Shown here piece by piece: positions 30,946 to 42,167 of a DNA stretch of 64,000 nt. Under the pieces are notes generated by a model that saw nothing but the letters and a program-made list of their open reading frames with translations, made no database searches and had not been told where the DNA came from. The position numbers were made by a program, and so were the translations under genes. Position 1 is the first letter of the stretch, and every line of letters begins with the position of its first letter. This DNA comes from Pyrus communis (taxonomy: Eukaryota > Streptophyta > Magnoliopsida > Rosales > Rosaceae), in NCBI RefSeq assembly GCF_963583255.1, contig NC_084803.1, forward strand, positions 1,547,373 to 1,611,372, in the 5' to 3' direction.

Positions 30946-32995
30946 TATTGATATGCAGTAAAGATAACTCATCCTCCATCATAGTAATGTGGTGCGAAAC
31001 GGTCGACGAGCGGGCGAGGGCTGGCTGTCGAGATGATGCGGTGATTGACTTTTTGTGAGTTTATTTGTATTTCTTTAATTTTTATTATTATACAAAGAAA
31101 AGATTAAATTACATTTTGCAACTTTAAGTTTTAGTGAGATTGCAACCTTATATAACATCTTTAAAGCATTTCAATCTCATATATCTACTTATCATTTATT
31201 TCAATTTCATACGTTTGTTAAAAAATCTGTTAAGTTAACCGTCAAATAATGACGTGGTAAACATAGAGTCCTTGAAAAGAAAAAAGAAAAAATGAAAAAA
31301 AAAAAAGAATGAAGCTTTAGTTAACTAACAGCCGCACAATCCCATTAAAAGATAGGCTTTTTAGTCAAAATAGTCTATGATATTTACATAATACATCACT
31401 TTGGTCCATAATATTTGAAATCAATAGAAGTGGTCATTGAGATTGTCCAATATCAATCATTCTGGTCATTATGTGCAAAATTATGTTAATAAAGATCAAA
31501 ATGACAAATATACCTTCAATTAACAATGGGCCAAAATGATTCGACAAAATTAAGGCCGCAATAATATATGAAAAATGTTAAGGAGATTCTTTTAAAATGA
31601 AATTTTATATAAATCTCTGTCACCTCCCAATTTAAAGTTATTTTTTGTGTGAATATTATAGAACATTGTGCAAAAAATGAGGGCTTAGAAAGTTCATACA
31701 AAGTCACACTTTGACGAGAATATCCTTAACATTTCTTATATTAAATTGTACACAAACAAGAAAATATTATTGAATTGTGAGAAGGGCAGTGAATAGTGGG
31801 AATTTGGTGTCATGGTTTCAACAAAAATATTAGGACAAAATTGCCCCTCAACCAAAAAAACCTAAAACTAGCCCAATATAATATATCAAATAATGCAGGG
31901 GTAATTTGGTAATTTGATTATAATAAAATATAATACAAATATAAGTGAGAAGAGAGAAAATAAAAAAATAAAAAGAAACGAAAGGATGAGTGATAGTTGA
32001 TGGTGTCACATCCCGACCTGGGGCGGATCACTTCCCGGGCCCGCTCCATCACCATAGCACGATATTGTCCGTTTTAGGCTTACCATTCCCTCACGGTTTT
32101 GTTTCTGGGAACTCACGAGCAACTTCCCAGTGGGTCACCCATCATGGGATTGCTCTAGCCCCCTTCTCGCTTAACTTCGGAGTTCCTACGGAACCCGAAG
32201 CTAGTGAGCTTCCAAAAGGCCTCATGCTAGGTAGGGATAAGAATATACATATAAGGATCACTCCCCTAGGCGATGTGGGATGTCACAATTGTCACATCCT
32301 AGCCCAGGCGAGACCACTTCCTGGGCCCGACTCCACTGTAGCACGATATTGTCCGCTTTGGGCCCTGACCACGCCCTCACGGTTTTGTTTTTGGGAACTC
32401 ACACGAGAACTTCCCGAGTGGGTCACCCATCATGGGATTGCTCTAGCCCCCTTCTCGCTTAACTTCGGAGTTCCTACCGAACCCGAAGCCAGTGAGCTCC
32501 CAAAATGCCTCATGCTAGGTAGGGATGGGAATATACATATAAGGATCACTCCCCTAGGCAATGTGGGATGTCACAGATGGTGCCTAAGTGAAAGGGAAAG
32601 AACAATATAATAAAAAATAAGAAAAATCATGAATATTGTATTCAAAACATCTTATAAGTTGCGCGTAACGTGCTATGATTCAAAAATGTCTTTTGCACGC
32701 GGTTGCTTATTAAATACTATTTCTCTATTTTTAAACACTTAAGAGATGCATAGTGCCAGTTATAAAAAAAATCTCTCGCACGTGCATAATAATGTGATTC
32801 AATTAGTTATCAAATGGTTTTTTATTTTTTATTTTTTTTAACAAACGATGTTATCTACACTAAGGGGGAAGGAGTGGACTTAGTCTCATAATGGGCATCA
32901 ATCAGTTGTTTATTAAATATTATTTTTTCTAATCTTAATGTAAATTCAGTAAAATGTAGACGGAAGTTGAAAAACCACTTTTATTAATGTGGATT
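30943..32995. repeat. Spacer block S between CYP82 copies 2 and 3, with a Cassandra insertion
   Basis: Matches 20770-22230 throughout except for the Cassandra insertion at 32004-32575. It ends in the same reverse SINE-like tail (CTACACTAAGGGGGAAGG). No gene. Confidence 0.75.
32004..32575 (-). mobile_element. Cassandra element reduced to two LTRs joined head to tail
   Basis: On the minus strand, two 5S-containing LTRs (32004-32287 and 32290-32575) are separated only by AT (32288-32289). The whole is flanked by a perfect 5-bp duplication GATGG (31999-32003 and 32576-32580). The 70-bp internal region with primer-binding site and purine tract seen in the copy at 12632 is absent. Block S at 21810 shows the unoccupied site. 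Confidence 0.9.
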
Positions 32996-33165
32996 CAGCT
33001 GCTTTGATTTGTTCATCGTACATCGTGTAGTCAGTTTTTGTCAGGTACTGTTTGTGTTGAATTTTAAATAAAAATATTTAAAATGATTTTTGATTGCACA
33101 ATGTGCGATGAACGAATACGGAGATTCACGAATCTCCGGTATCCTCACAAAGAGGATCCGGATTC
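32995..33165. mobile_element. Foldback MITE, family F1
   Basis: Arms TTGTTCATCGTACATCGTG and CACAATGTGCGATGAACG, right border TCCTCACAAAGAGGATCCGG. Same position between S and R as at 22235. Confidence 0.7.
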
Positions 33166-34692
33166 CTTTCAGGGTGACCCAATGGAAATTGAAACAAAGG
33201 TGTTGATTATGTTGGAGTATCTAGCTAATGATAGTGTATGTGAGTGGGACTAACAATGCCTCATGTGGTACCAAGACTATGGAGAAAATTATCTTTTTTC
33301 AGGCAAAATAATAACAGTTTTATTAGCATTAGTATAAACTTCAAATAAAGTATCTTGGAGAAATCCTAATGATTCCCAAAATAAAAAACAAGGCCAATTT
33401 GGCCAATCTAATAGCCCCCATATTGGTGGATCTTTGGATGTGACTAGCATGACAACACATCCAGCACTTCGAAACCAAAAGTAGTTCAATCTCGGCAACT
33501 AGAAATTCAATTACATCATAACTCGTCTCATGAGAGACTATGCGTACAAAATTGCCAGCAAAACTAGTAAAGGAACACTATTTACATACAAGCAACGCCA
33601 ACTTAAAAAAGGAACTACAAAATAAACAACTAGTGACGATTACAAGAATGACTCTGCACTCAAAACTACCAACGAAGTCATCAATTGCATTATGATAAGT
33701 CGTAAAAACACCATCATGAGACATAAAATAAAGACTCAAGCTCAAAAGACAAATCTAACGTGGACGAAAGTCGCACTATAATCTAGAAAACCCACATCAT
33801 AAAAATTCAACTTCATCTCTTGCCAAACCCACACGGAAAGGGATTCTCTCCGGATCCCTTCAACCAAATCCACCCAATCAAAATTTGATTAAACGGCTAT
33901 AAACAAGGGCCCCTTTAAAAATTATAATAACTTTAGTCGTTGGATCAAATTTCCAAGTGTCAGGATTAGGTGATTGGGTAGATTTGGTGGAAGGGATCCG
34001 AAGAGGATCTCTTGCCAACCCACACTACCAAAACAACCACAGATGGGAGATTTTGAGAGAACATTAGTCTGAAAAAGGACAAAAAAAATAATTGATTGAG
34101 AACTCAAATATAGGCAAGCTTAGGCACGGACTCAATCACCACAAAAAGGACTAAAAGAATTAGTATGTCATTAATGTGTGATAAAAAAAAAAATCACTTA
34201 GTGGCTTAGGCACAACAGTTTACTGTTTTGGTGACCAAACAAAGACTTACAGAGGCACCTTAGCCAAGTATTGTGTGATTTACACGGATCAGAAATCCAA
34301 CCCAAAATGCACGCAAATAAAATATGAGTTTGAAATTTGTTTTCAATCAGTGGGTCATCCCGTAGCTGTTATAGGATGACCGTTAATCAATGTATAAAAA
34401 TCACAAATGCTAGACCAATTCTAGTGTAGAGTTTTTTTTTTTTTTTTTTTTTTTTGTAAGATTATTTTCGTGGGGGCAATGATATTAAAATCATGCACAG
34501 AAGACAATCCTATCTTACTAGCACCTTGCATCGAACAGATAAGTAAAGGGTCTAAAGCAACCATGTCATAAATAATCAAAATTCGTCAAGAAAATGTGGG
34601 ACTGCGCGATTTAACCATTTGGTCGTTCTTTAGTAATTGTGTATAGACAAGAAAATATTATGGGATAAGTTTAAATAATAAGTCTAGAGCCA
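33165..34692. repeat. Repeat block R, copy 3a
   Basis: Full R content with the F2 MITE at 33838-34014 and a long poly(T) near 34433. From 33838 to 34692 it is almost identical to 36172-37025, far closer than other R copies, indicating a recent local duplication. A weak minus-strand frame at 33289-33498 is the RNase H relic. Confidence 0.8.
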
Positions 34693-35890
34693 CCTGTTAA
34701 ACGATATTACACGTTTTAACCATTTGATCGTTCATATTATCCGTTTACTTTAACGGATATTACACGACACGACCTATTAAACTATTGAGTATAACATAAA
34801 AATAACATAAACACGAGAAATACGACATAAATACTAGGTCTAGGGATCCTCTTTCAATTTTAAGTACTTTGAATGTCTCATTTTTCTATCTTCTGAAAAG
34901 TACTTTTAGAAAAGTAGGCAATCACGTCATTCTTAATTGAATTGTCATTTTAAAGAGTTTTAAAAAGGAAAGCATAATTTCAAGTATTTTGAATGTGTTA
35001 CTATTTTTATATTTTGGCTATGTAAAGATAGATTGATAGAATATAGACAACAATATTTTTAAATCATATTATTGCTAACTTATTATGAGGTTAAACTCAT
35101 TCCTTTTTCTTTAGTGTAGAAAATATTATTTTTTCCAAAAGAAAAGAAAAAGGTATTTTTGGAAAGTAATCAATCACGTCATTAACAAGTGAGAAAAGTC
35201 TTCCACAAGCTACATAACGTAGCACCAATATGGGTAATTGTTTTAAAGAAATCACAAATGAAGCAACCCAAGGAGAGCACCAAAGCAGCAGTTGCTGCCT
35301 TCTGTAAATGGTCCCTATGTTCTTCTCCAAATAGGCTCTTAAACTAACCAGGTTTTGTTTTCATGTAGTGAAAACATGATAACTTGTAAATAACTAACCA
35401 TTTATATTATTACAATTATTAATTATTATTCAAAAATAAAATTAAATATATGTAGGTCGGTTTGGTTAATCGCACCCTAAAAATTTTGAGAACCGATTAA
35501 GGTCGATGCGGTTTGATTAATGGGTCAACCTGTTAAGCACCCGTTAAATAACGGGTCATTTTGGGTGAACCCACGAAATCTGTTAACCACTGTTAACACC
35601 CGTTATTGAGAACTTTTGTGTAATTTCAATGGTCAATAATGAAACCCTCCTTCTGTCTCCGAGAAGTTTTTGGTGGGGGAAGGAGATGAAATGCAGAATG
35701 TGCTCTCCAGGTGTTTGATGAAATGACCTTGTGAAGATGGAAGGTCATGTCGTCGACTTCAACGACAATGTCGCTCAGTAATCCAGTGGTGCAGAACTTG
35801 CAAAGACCAGATTTTGAAGCAAGTTTTGACGAATTGGTTCATTGTTTTCAAATGGGTCTCCGGCAAAAAAATCGAAAAGGTGAGGTTTTT
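34692..35890. repeat. Block X, extra copy 3a
   Basis: Nearly identical to 40020-41170, including the tail of the hAT-like element (GTTTACTTTAACGGATATTA) at its left end. It joins R directly at about 34692 inside GAGCCACCTGTTAAACG. No CYP82 gene follows; the block runs into a fragment of S at about 35890. Confidence 0.8.
35258..35347 (+). CDS. Conserved 29-codon ORF in block X, copy 2 (uncertain)
   Basis: Same frame and length as at 26349, with Ser16 changed to Cys and Lys25 to Asn. The overlapping minus-strand frame of 77 codons (35097-35330) is a shadow. Confidence 0.3.
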   Translation: MKQPKESTKAAVAAFCKWSLCSSPNRLLN

Positions 35891-36030
35891 TAGAGAGAAA
35901 TGAATAATTTGGTAATTTGATTATCATAAAATATAATATAAATATAAGTGGAAAGAGAGAAATGAATAAAAAAATAAAAAAATAAGAAAATGAAGGTGAA
36001 AGTTGATGATGCCCACGTGAAAGGGAAAGA
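35891..36030. repeat. Fragment of block S
   Basis: GGTAATTTGATTATCATAAAATATAATATAAATATAAGTGG through GATGCCCACGTGAAAGGG matches the S blocks near 21710-21830. It ends where the truncated Cassandra begins. Confidence 0.65.
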
Positions 36031-36170
36031 TGTCACATCTCGGCCCGGGGAGGATCATTTCCCGGGCCTGTTCCACCACCGTAGCACGATATTGTCCGCT
36101 TTGGGCTTACTATTCCCTCACGGTTTTGTTTTTGGGAACTCACGAGCAACTTCCCAATGGGTCACCCATC
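36031..36170 (-). mobile_element. Truncated Cassandra LTR
   Basis: Begins TGTCACATCTCGGCCCGGGG (end of a minus-strand LTR) and breaks off in GGGTCACCCATC, where it meets the F2 MITE of a duplicated R block. The break coincides with a rearrangement junction and not with an element end. Confidence 0.85.
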
Positions 36171-37195
36171 ACGGAAAGGGATTCTATCCGGATCCCTTCA
36201 ACCAAATCCACCCAATCAAAATTTGATTAAACGGCTATAAACAAGGGCCCCTTTAAAAATTATAATAACTTTAGTCGTTGGATCAAATTTCCAAGTGTCA
36301 GGATTAGGTGATTGGGTAGATTTGGTGGAAGGGATCCGAAGAGGATCTCTTGCCAACCCACACTACCAAAACAACCACAGATGGGAGAGTTTGAGAGAAC
36401 ATTAGTCTGAAAAAGGACAAAAAAAATAATTGATTGAGAACTCAAATATAGGCAAGCTTAGGCACGGACTCAATCACCACAAAAAGGACCAAAAGAATTA
36501 GTATGTCATTAATGTGTGATAAAAAAAAAATCACTTAGTGGCTTAGGCACAACAGTTTACTGTTTTGGTGACCAAACAAAGACTTACAGAGGCACCTTAG
36601 CCAAGTATTGTGTGATTTACACGGATCAGAAATCCAACCCAAAATGCACGCAAATACAATATGAGTTTGAAATTTGTTTTCAATCAGTGGGTCATCCCGT
36701 AGCTGTTATAGGATGACCGTTAATCAATGTATAAAAATCACAAATGCTAGACCAATTCTAGTGTAGAGTTTTTTTTTTTTTTTTTTTTTTTTGTAAGATT
36801 ATTTTCGTGGGGGCAATGATATTAAAATCATGCACAGAAGACAAACCTATCTTACTTGCACCTTGCATCGAACAGATAAGTAAAGGGTCTAAAGCAACCA
36901 TGTCATAAATAATCAAAATTCGTCAAGAAAATGTGGGACTGCGCGATTTAACCATTTGGTCGTTCTTTAGTAAATTGTGTATAGACAAGAAAATATTATG
37001 GGATAAGTTTAAATAATAAGTCTAGAGCCACCTAGAAAGTCGTCGAAGAAATATCACACTATTCACGAATCAGCTTCATGCTCCTTAATTTAACATTTCA
37101 CTAATGAGTTTATAATATTAAAAATAGCAAATTATAATATCAGACAACGTGGAATATGCAGGTTCATACGTTAATTATTTGGATTACAGATCCTC
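36171..37195. repeat. Repeat block R, copy 3b (starts in the middle)
   Basis: Starts inside the F2 MITE (ACGGAAAGGGATTCTATCC) and is nearly identical to 33838-34692, then continues into the normal end of R (GTCGTCGAAGAAATATCAC). The first half of R is missing. Confidence 0.8.
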
Positions 37196-38990
37196 TTCGG
37201 ATCTAAAAAAACTTAGCATAGGGATCAAATAATTTGGACCGTTGAAATTTGATCTAACGGCAACAATTATTATAACTTTTAGAAGGATTCCTTGTTTGTA
37301 GCCGTTGAATCAAATTTCAACGATCTAAATCATTTAATCGTTAGACTCAATTTTTTTTTAAATCTAGAGAGAATTTGTACTCAATTATTTGAGGGTTCTT
37401 TCAGGGTGATCCAACAGCGTGAAAATTGAAACAAAGGTGTTAGATTAAGTTGCACGGCGTTAGATTAAGTGGCAAGTGTATCTAGCTAATGACGGTGTGT
37501 GTGTGACCCACAAGACTCATTATTTTATGAATTCTGATCCTCTGCATGTTTTTTTTCCGTATCACACTATTTCGTTGAGGAGAAATGATAAGGGGCTCCC
37601 TCATTCGAACCACCAACTCTGCTTTGGTATACATTTTGCTCTGGATCAAAAGTATGTTATTGCCTCAATGCCTCATGTGGTACCAAGACTATGGGGAAAC
37701 GGAATTTTTTGAGGCAAAACGATAATGGTTTGATTAGCATTTTTTTTAAAAAGTACAAACTTCAAATAGAGTATCCTAGATCAATTTGGAATGATCCTTA
37801 AACAAACAGTTCTAAAACAAAAAATGAGGTCAACTTGACCAATCTAATAGCTACCATATTGGCGGATCTTCGAGTGTGACTAGCATGATAACACATCTAG
37901 CACTCTAAAGCCAAAATTACTTTAATCTTGGCAATTAAAAATTCAATCACTTCAAATCCGCCTCATGAGAAACTCCACACACAAAATTGCCAGCAAAACC
38001 AGTAAAGAGCACTGTTTACATATACAAGCAACACCAACTTCAAAGAGGAACCGCAAAAGAAACAAATAGTGACCGTTATAATAATAACTCTGCACACAAA
38101 ACTACCAACAAAGCTATCAATTGCATCACGGTAAACCCCATCAACACCACCACGAGACATAAAAGAAAAACATAAGCTCAAAAAGGCAAATTTAACATAG
38201 ACGAAAGCTGCGCTATACCTAGACAACCCACACCATAAAAATTCAGCTCCATTGCCACACCCCCACACTCTCCAAACAACCATAGAGGGAAGATTTTGGG
38301 AGGCAAAATGGATAGAAAAAAGGACAAAAAAATAAGTGACAGAGAACTCAAATCTAAGCAAGTTTAGACACAAACTTAATCACCATAAAAGGGACTACAA
38401 TAATTAGTATGTCATCAATGTGTGATAAAAAATTACTTGGTAGCTTCGCCATAACAGTCTACCTTTTGGGAATCAAAAAGACTCGCAGAGGTATTTCAAC
38501 CTCTCATTGAACATTATTGTGTGATACACATACGTTAAGAATCTAACCCAAAACATACCATGTATGATGTCTGAGTATGAAATTTGTTTTCAATCAGTAG
38601 ATCATCCCTTAGCGTGGGGGCAATGATGTTTTTTCAGTAGGTCATCCCTTACTGGAATTGTCCCCGATGTATAAAAATCACGAGCGCTAGACGAATTCCA
38701 GCATAGAGTTTTTTTTTGCAAGGTTGTTTTCGTGGGGGCAATGATATTAAAATTATGCACACATCACGCAGAAGACAATCCCATCTTACTTGCATGTTGC
38801 AACGAACAGATAAGTAAAGAGTCCAAACCAACTATGTCACAAAATAATAAATCTTCAAAATAATCAAAATTTGATAAACGTCTAGAAAAACGGGGGATTG
38901 AGCAGTTTTACTATTTTGTCATCCTCAATTAACTTGTCTTTTTTAAGAGTTATGAAAAGGAAAGGGTATCTTTAAGGGAGGAGGATCATC
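37195..38990. repeat. Repeat block R', before CYP82 copy 3
   Basis: Matches 23990-25790 over nearly its full length, including the third-family foldback MITE at its start and GGGGCTCCCTCATTCGAACC. Confidence 0.75.
37963..38373 (-). pseudogene. RNase H-like fragment in R', copy 3
   Basis: A 136-codon frame with SRGGVDGVYRDAIDSFVGSF, the same relic as in 24861-25070 but open for longer. Catalytic residues cannot be placed, and it is not expected to be a functional gene. Confidence 0.4.
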
Positions 38991-39145
38991 TTTTGAGCTC
39001 AGGATGAGAATTTTCTTGATCAGGTCATTCAGACCGTTCAAATTTAATCTAACAGCTTTAAACAGGAGGGTCCTCTAAAAGTTATAATAATTGCAACCAT
39101 TGAATTAAATTTGAATGGTCCTGATGGCTTGGTGAGGAGGATCCC
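38975..39145. mobile_element. Foldback MITE with GAGCTCAGGATG ends
   Basis: TGAGCTCAGGATGAGAATTT at the left and GGTGAGGAGGATCCCCGTC at the right, same family as 25795-25945. Confidence 0.6.
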
Positions 39146-39152
39146 CGTCTTG

Positions 39153-40129
39153 GTAGACCTGACAATTTTTTACACGATCCGTTAACGCGATACGAAAATA
39201 ACAGGTTTCGGGTTAACACAATAATTAATCGGATCATTATCGGGTCACACGATAATAACCCATTAATAACAGATTCTTAACAGGTTTACACGAGAATGAC
39301 ACGTGGGTAACGTGTTTCGACAAGATAAGAAAAAAATTAGTTTGATGATTTTAATTTTTTAAACTACTAAAAAAAACTTACTATAAAATACAATAGATAT
39401 AATGAATATGTATATATTGTTTATTAATTATTATTCTATATAAATTTTAAATTTTAAGTTTTATTTATTTATTTTTATAGTGTATTATAGGCAAAGATTG
39501 AGATTAAAAATCATAAAACACATTAAAAATAAAAATATCAAATAATTTAAAAATACCAAACACATTAAAAAAATTATAATAATTAATTTACATGTGCGAA
39601 AAATATGAAAAAAATATGCAAACTCTCGTAGTTGCATCCCTTACGCTTTGAGGATGGGTATATGATCATTTGAATTTTTAAAACCATACAAACTCTCATG
39701 AATAGTAATTTTAAGGGAGTTCAAAATAAACAAAATTCATAATCATTAATATATAAGTCTGAAAGATGTGAAAATATAAAAACGTTTATAATTGCATCCT
39801 TAACGTTGAGACGATGGTTACATGGTTGTTTAGATTTTTAAAACCCTCCAAATCGCATGAACAATGTTTTTTTATTTGAGTGCAAAATTAATAATAATTA
39901 TTGTAGAAGTGTGAAACATGTAATCACTCGTAATGAAAAACGTTACAACTTTCAGGGATGGGTAACGAGTAGGGTTATATTACTTAATAATATTAATGGG
40001 GTTGATTTCGGGTCCGGTCAGATTACCCGTTTACTTTAACGGATATTACACGACACAACCTGTTAAACTATTAGGTATAACATAAAAATAACATGAACAC
40101 GAAAAATACGACATAAATACTAAGTCTAC
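39153..40129. mobile_element. hAT-like non-autonomous element
   Basis: Ends GTAGACCTGACAATTTT and TACTAAGTCTAC are a short imperfect inverted repeat, flanked by the similar 8-mers CGTCTTGG and CATCCTGG. The interior is rich in GGGTAACG and CGGGTCA-like motifs with no transposase frame. Confidence 0.55.
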
Positions 40130-40805
40130 ATCCTGGGATCCTCTTTCAATTTTAAGTACTTTGAATGTCTCATTTTTATATCTTCTGAAAAGTACTTTTA
40201 GAAAAGTAGGCAATCACGTCATTCTTAATTGAATTGTCATTTTAAAGAGTTTTAAAAAGGAAAGCATAATTTCAAGTATTTTGAACGTGTTACTATTTTT
40301 ATATTTTGACTATGTAAAGATAGATGGATAGAATATTGACAACAATATTTTTGAACCATATTATTGCTAACTTATTATGAGGTTAAACTCATTCTTTTTT
40401 CTTTAGTGTAGAAAATATTATTTTTTCCAAAAAAATCGAAAAAGGTATTTTTGGAAAGTAATCAATCACGTCATTAACAAGTGAGAAAAGTCTTCCACAA
40501 GCTACATAACGTAGCACCAATATGGGTAATTGTTTTAAAGAAATCACAAATGAAGCAACCCAAGGAGAGCACCAAAGCAGCAGTTGCTGCCTTCTGTAAA
40601 TGGTCCCTATGTTCTTCTCCAAATAGGCTCTTAAACTAACCAGGTTTTGTTTTCATGTAGTGAAAACATGATAACTTGTAAATAACTAACCATTTATATT
40701 ATTACAATTATTAATTATGATTCAAAAATAAAATTAAATATATGTAGGTCGGTTTGGTTAACCGCACCCTAAAAATTTTGAGAACCGATTAAGGTCGGTG
40801 CGGTT
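40130..40805. repeat. Block X, before CYP82 copy 3
   Basis: Same as 25990-26660 up to CGGTGCGGTTTG, where sequence specific to copy 3 begins. Confidence 0.75.
40550..40639 (+). CDS. Conserved 29-codon ORF in block X, copy 3 (uncertain)
   Basis: Intact, matching the copy at 35258. The minus-strand 77-codon frame at 40389-40622 is a shadow. Confidence 0.3.
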   Translation: MKQPKESTKAAVAAFCKWSLCSSPNRLLN

Positions 40806-42058
40806 TGATTAATGGGTCAACCTGTTAAGCACCCGTTAAATAACGGGTCATTTTGGGTGAACCCACGAAATCCGTTAACCACCGTTAACACCAGTTATTG
40901 AGAACTTTTGTGTAATTTCAATGGTCAATAATGAAACCCTCCTTCTGTCTCCGAGAAGTTTTTGGTGGGGGAAGGAGATGAAATGCAGAATGTGCTCTCC
41001 AGGTGTTTGATGAAATGACCTTGTGAAGATGGAAGGTCATGTCGTCGACTTCAACGACAATGTCGCTTAGTAATCCAGTGGTGCAGAACTTGCAAAGACC
41101 AGATTTTGAACCAAGTTTTGGCGAATTGGTTCATTGTTTTCAAATGGGTCTCCGGCAGAAAAATCGAAAAGGTGATGTTTTTAAATTGAATTTGACGATT
41201 GAACTCACCATGCTTGGTCCTTGGAGCTTGATTTCTCAGCTACCACCGTCGCCGTCTCTGCTGCTGATGCTGCCATTTTTTCGATAATGTCTGTGTGTAT
41301 CTGCCTCTTGAGTGAAAGAAAACCCTTTCGAGTCGTAAGGGATGTAAGGTCCTCCTCTTTTACGGAGGATTCATTTGGTGTGTGTATCCTTTTAGAACAT
41401 TTCCCCGAATCGGAAACAACGGGGAAACCTCGATAAATCGGGGGGAAGCAGGGCCTGCGGTTCCCACTAATCCAATCGCTTCCCGATAGTAAGCTAGTCC
41501 GTCTAATGAGCCTTTATTTGACAATCAAATTGCACAATTCACTAGGGCGGAGGAGTCATTACCTGTTACATATAAATTTCAATCCATCACGTATATAAAG
41601 TAAATTGTTATATGAAAAAATGAAAAGGTTTCTACACATGTATTAAAAAAACCCAAATCCATGAAAGAGACGAATGGGGAAAGGGCTTGACTTCAGTTCA
41701 CACAACCCAGAGACTGAAACAACTGAGAGACTGAAACAACCCAGTTCACTGAAACAACTGAGAAACTAAAGGAATAAAAGGAAGGTTGATGGGAATGGAA
41801 TAGTGGAAGAAATTGGTGGTTGTGATATTCCTTGATACTCAATTCAGCATGTGGAAAGAGAGACGAGAGAAACAACGAAAGAAAAAAAGAAGGAAAAAAA
41901 AAAAAAATTAACTGGTGAAATAGATGATCCGTTAGCTTAACGGGTTGAGTTCGGATGATCCGTTAACTTAACAGGTTGGGTTCGGATGATCCGTTAAATT
42001 AACAGATTGGGTTGAACCCGATCCATACCCAATAAACCTGACCCGTTTACAGGTCTAC
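40806..42058. mobile_element. Element ending at the CYP82 copy 3 TATA box, with exon-like DNA
   Basis: The right end CCCGTTTACAGGTCTAC (to 42058) is the same terminus type as the hAT-like element at 39153. Three tandem GATGATCCGTTAAC-TTAACAGG repeats precede it (41923-42010). The centre (40960-41450) is GC-richer and contains an 82-codon frame (41039-41287; PVVQNLQRPDFEPSFGELV), possibly a captured gene piece that I do not recognise. The left part is shared with the extra block at 35480-35885. The left terminus is lost, so the boundary is approximate. Confidence 0.55.
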
Positions 42059-42065
42059 TTACTCC

Positions 42066-42073
42066 TATATATA
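42066..42073 (+). promoter_or_regulatory. TATA box of CYP82 copy 3
   Basis: TATATATA in CTCCTATATATACGTG. Only seven bases separate it from the transposon end at 42058; all homology with the promoter of copy 2 stops there. Confidence 0.55.
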
Positions 42074-42167
42074 CGTGTGTGCATGACAAGGCGATAAATC
42101 AACTTAAGCCTTTACCCAGTTCAGTAAAAATCATTTTGCCTCTGGCTTTCTAATGATAGTTGCAAAA

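Noticed and set aside
31990..32610. 206-codon open frame as a protein gene
   Set aside because: It is the translation of two Cassandra LTRs read antisense; the repeated halves are the repeated LTRs.
35097..35330. 77-codon minus-strand frame repeated at 40389
   Set aside because: Broken in the other two copies of block X; it overlaps the better conserved 29-codon plus-strand ORF and looks like a shadow.
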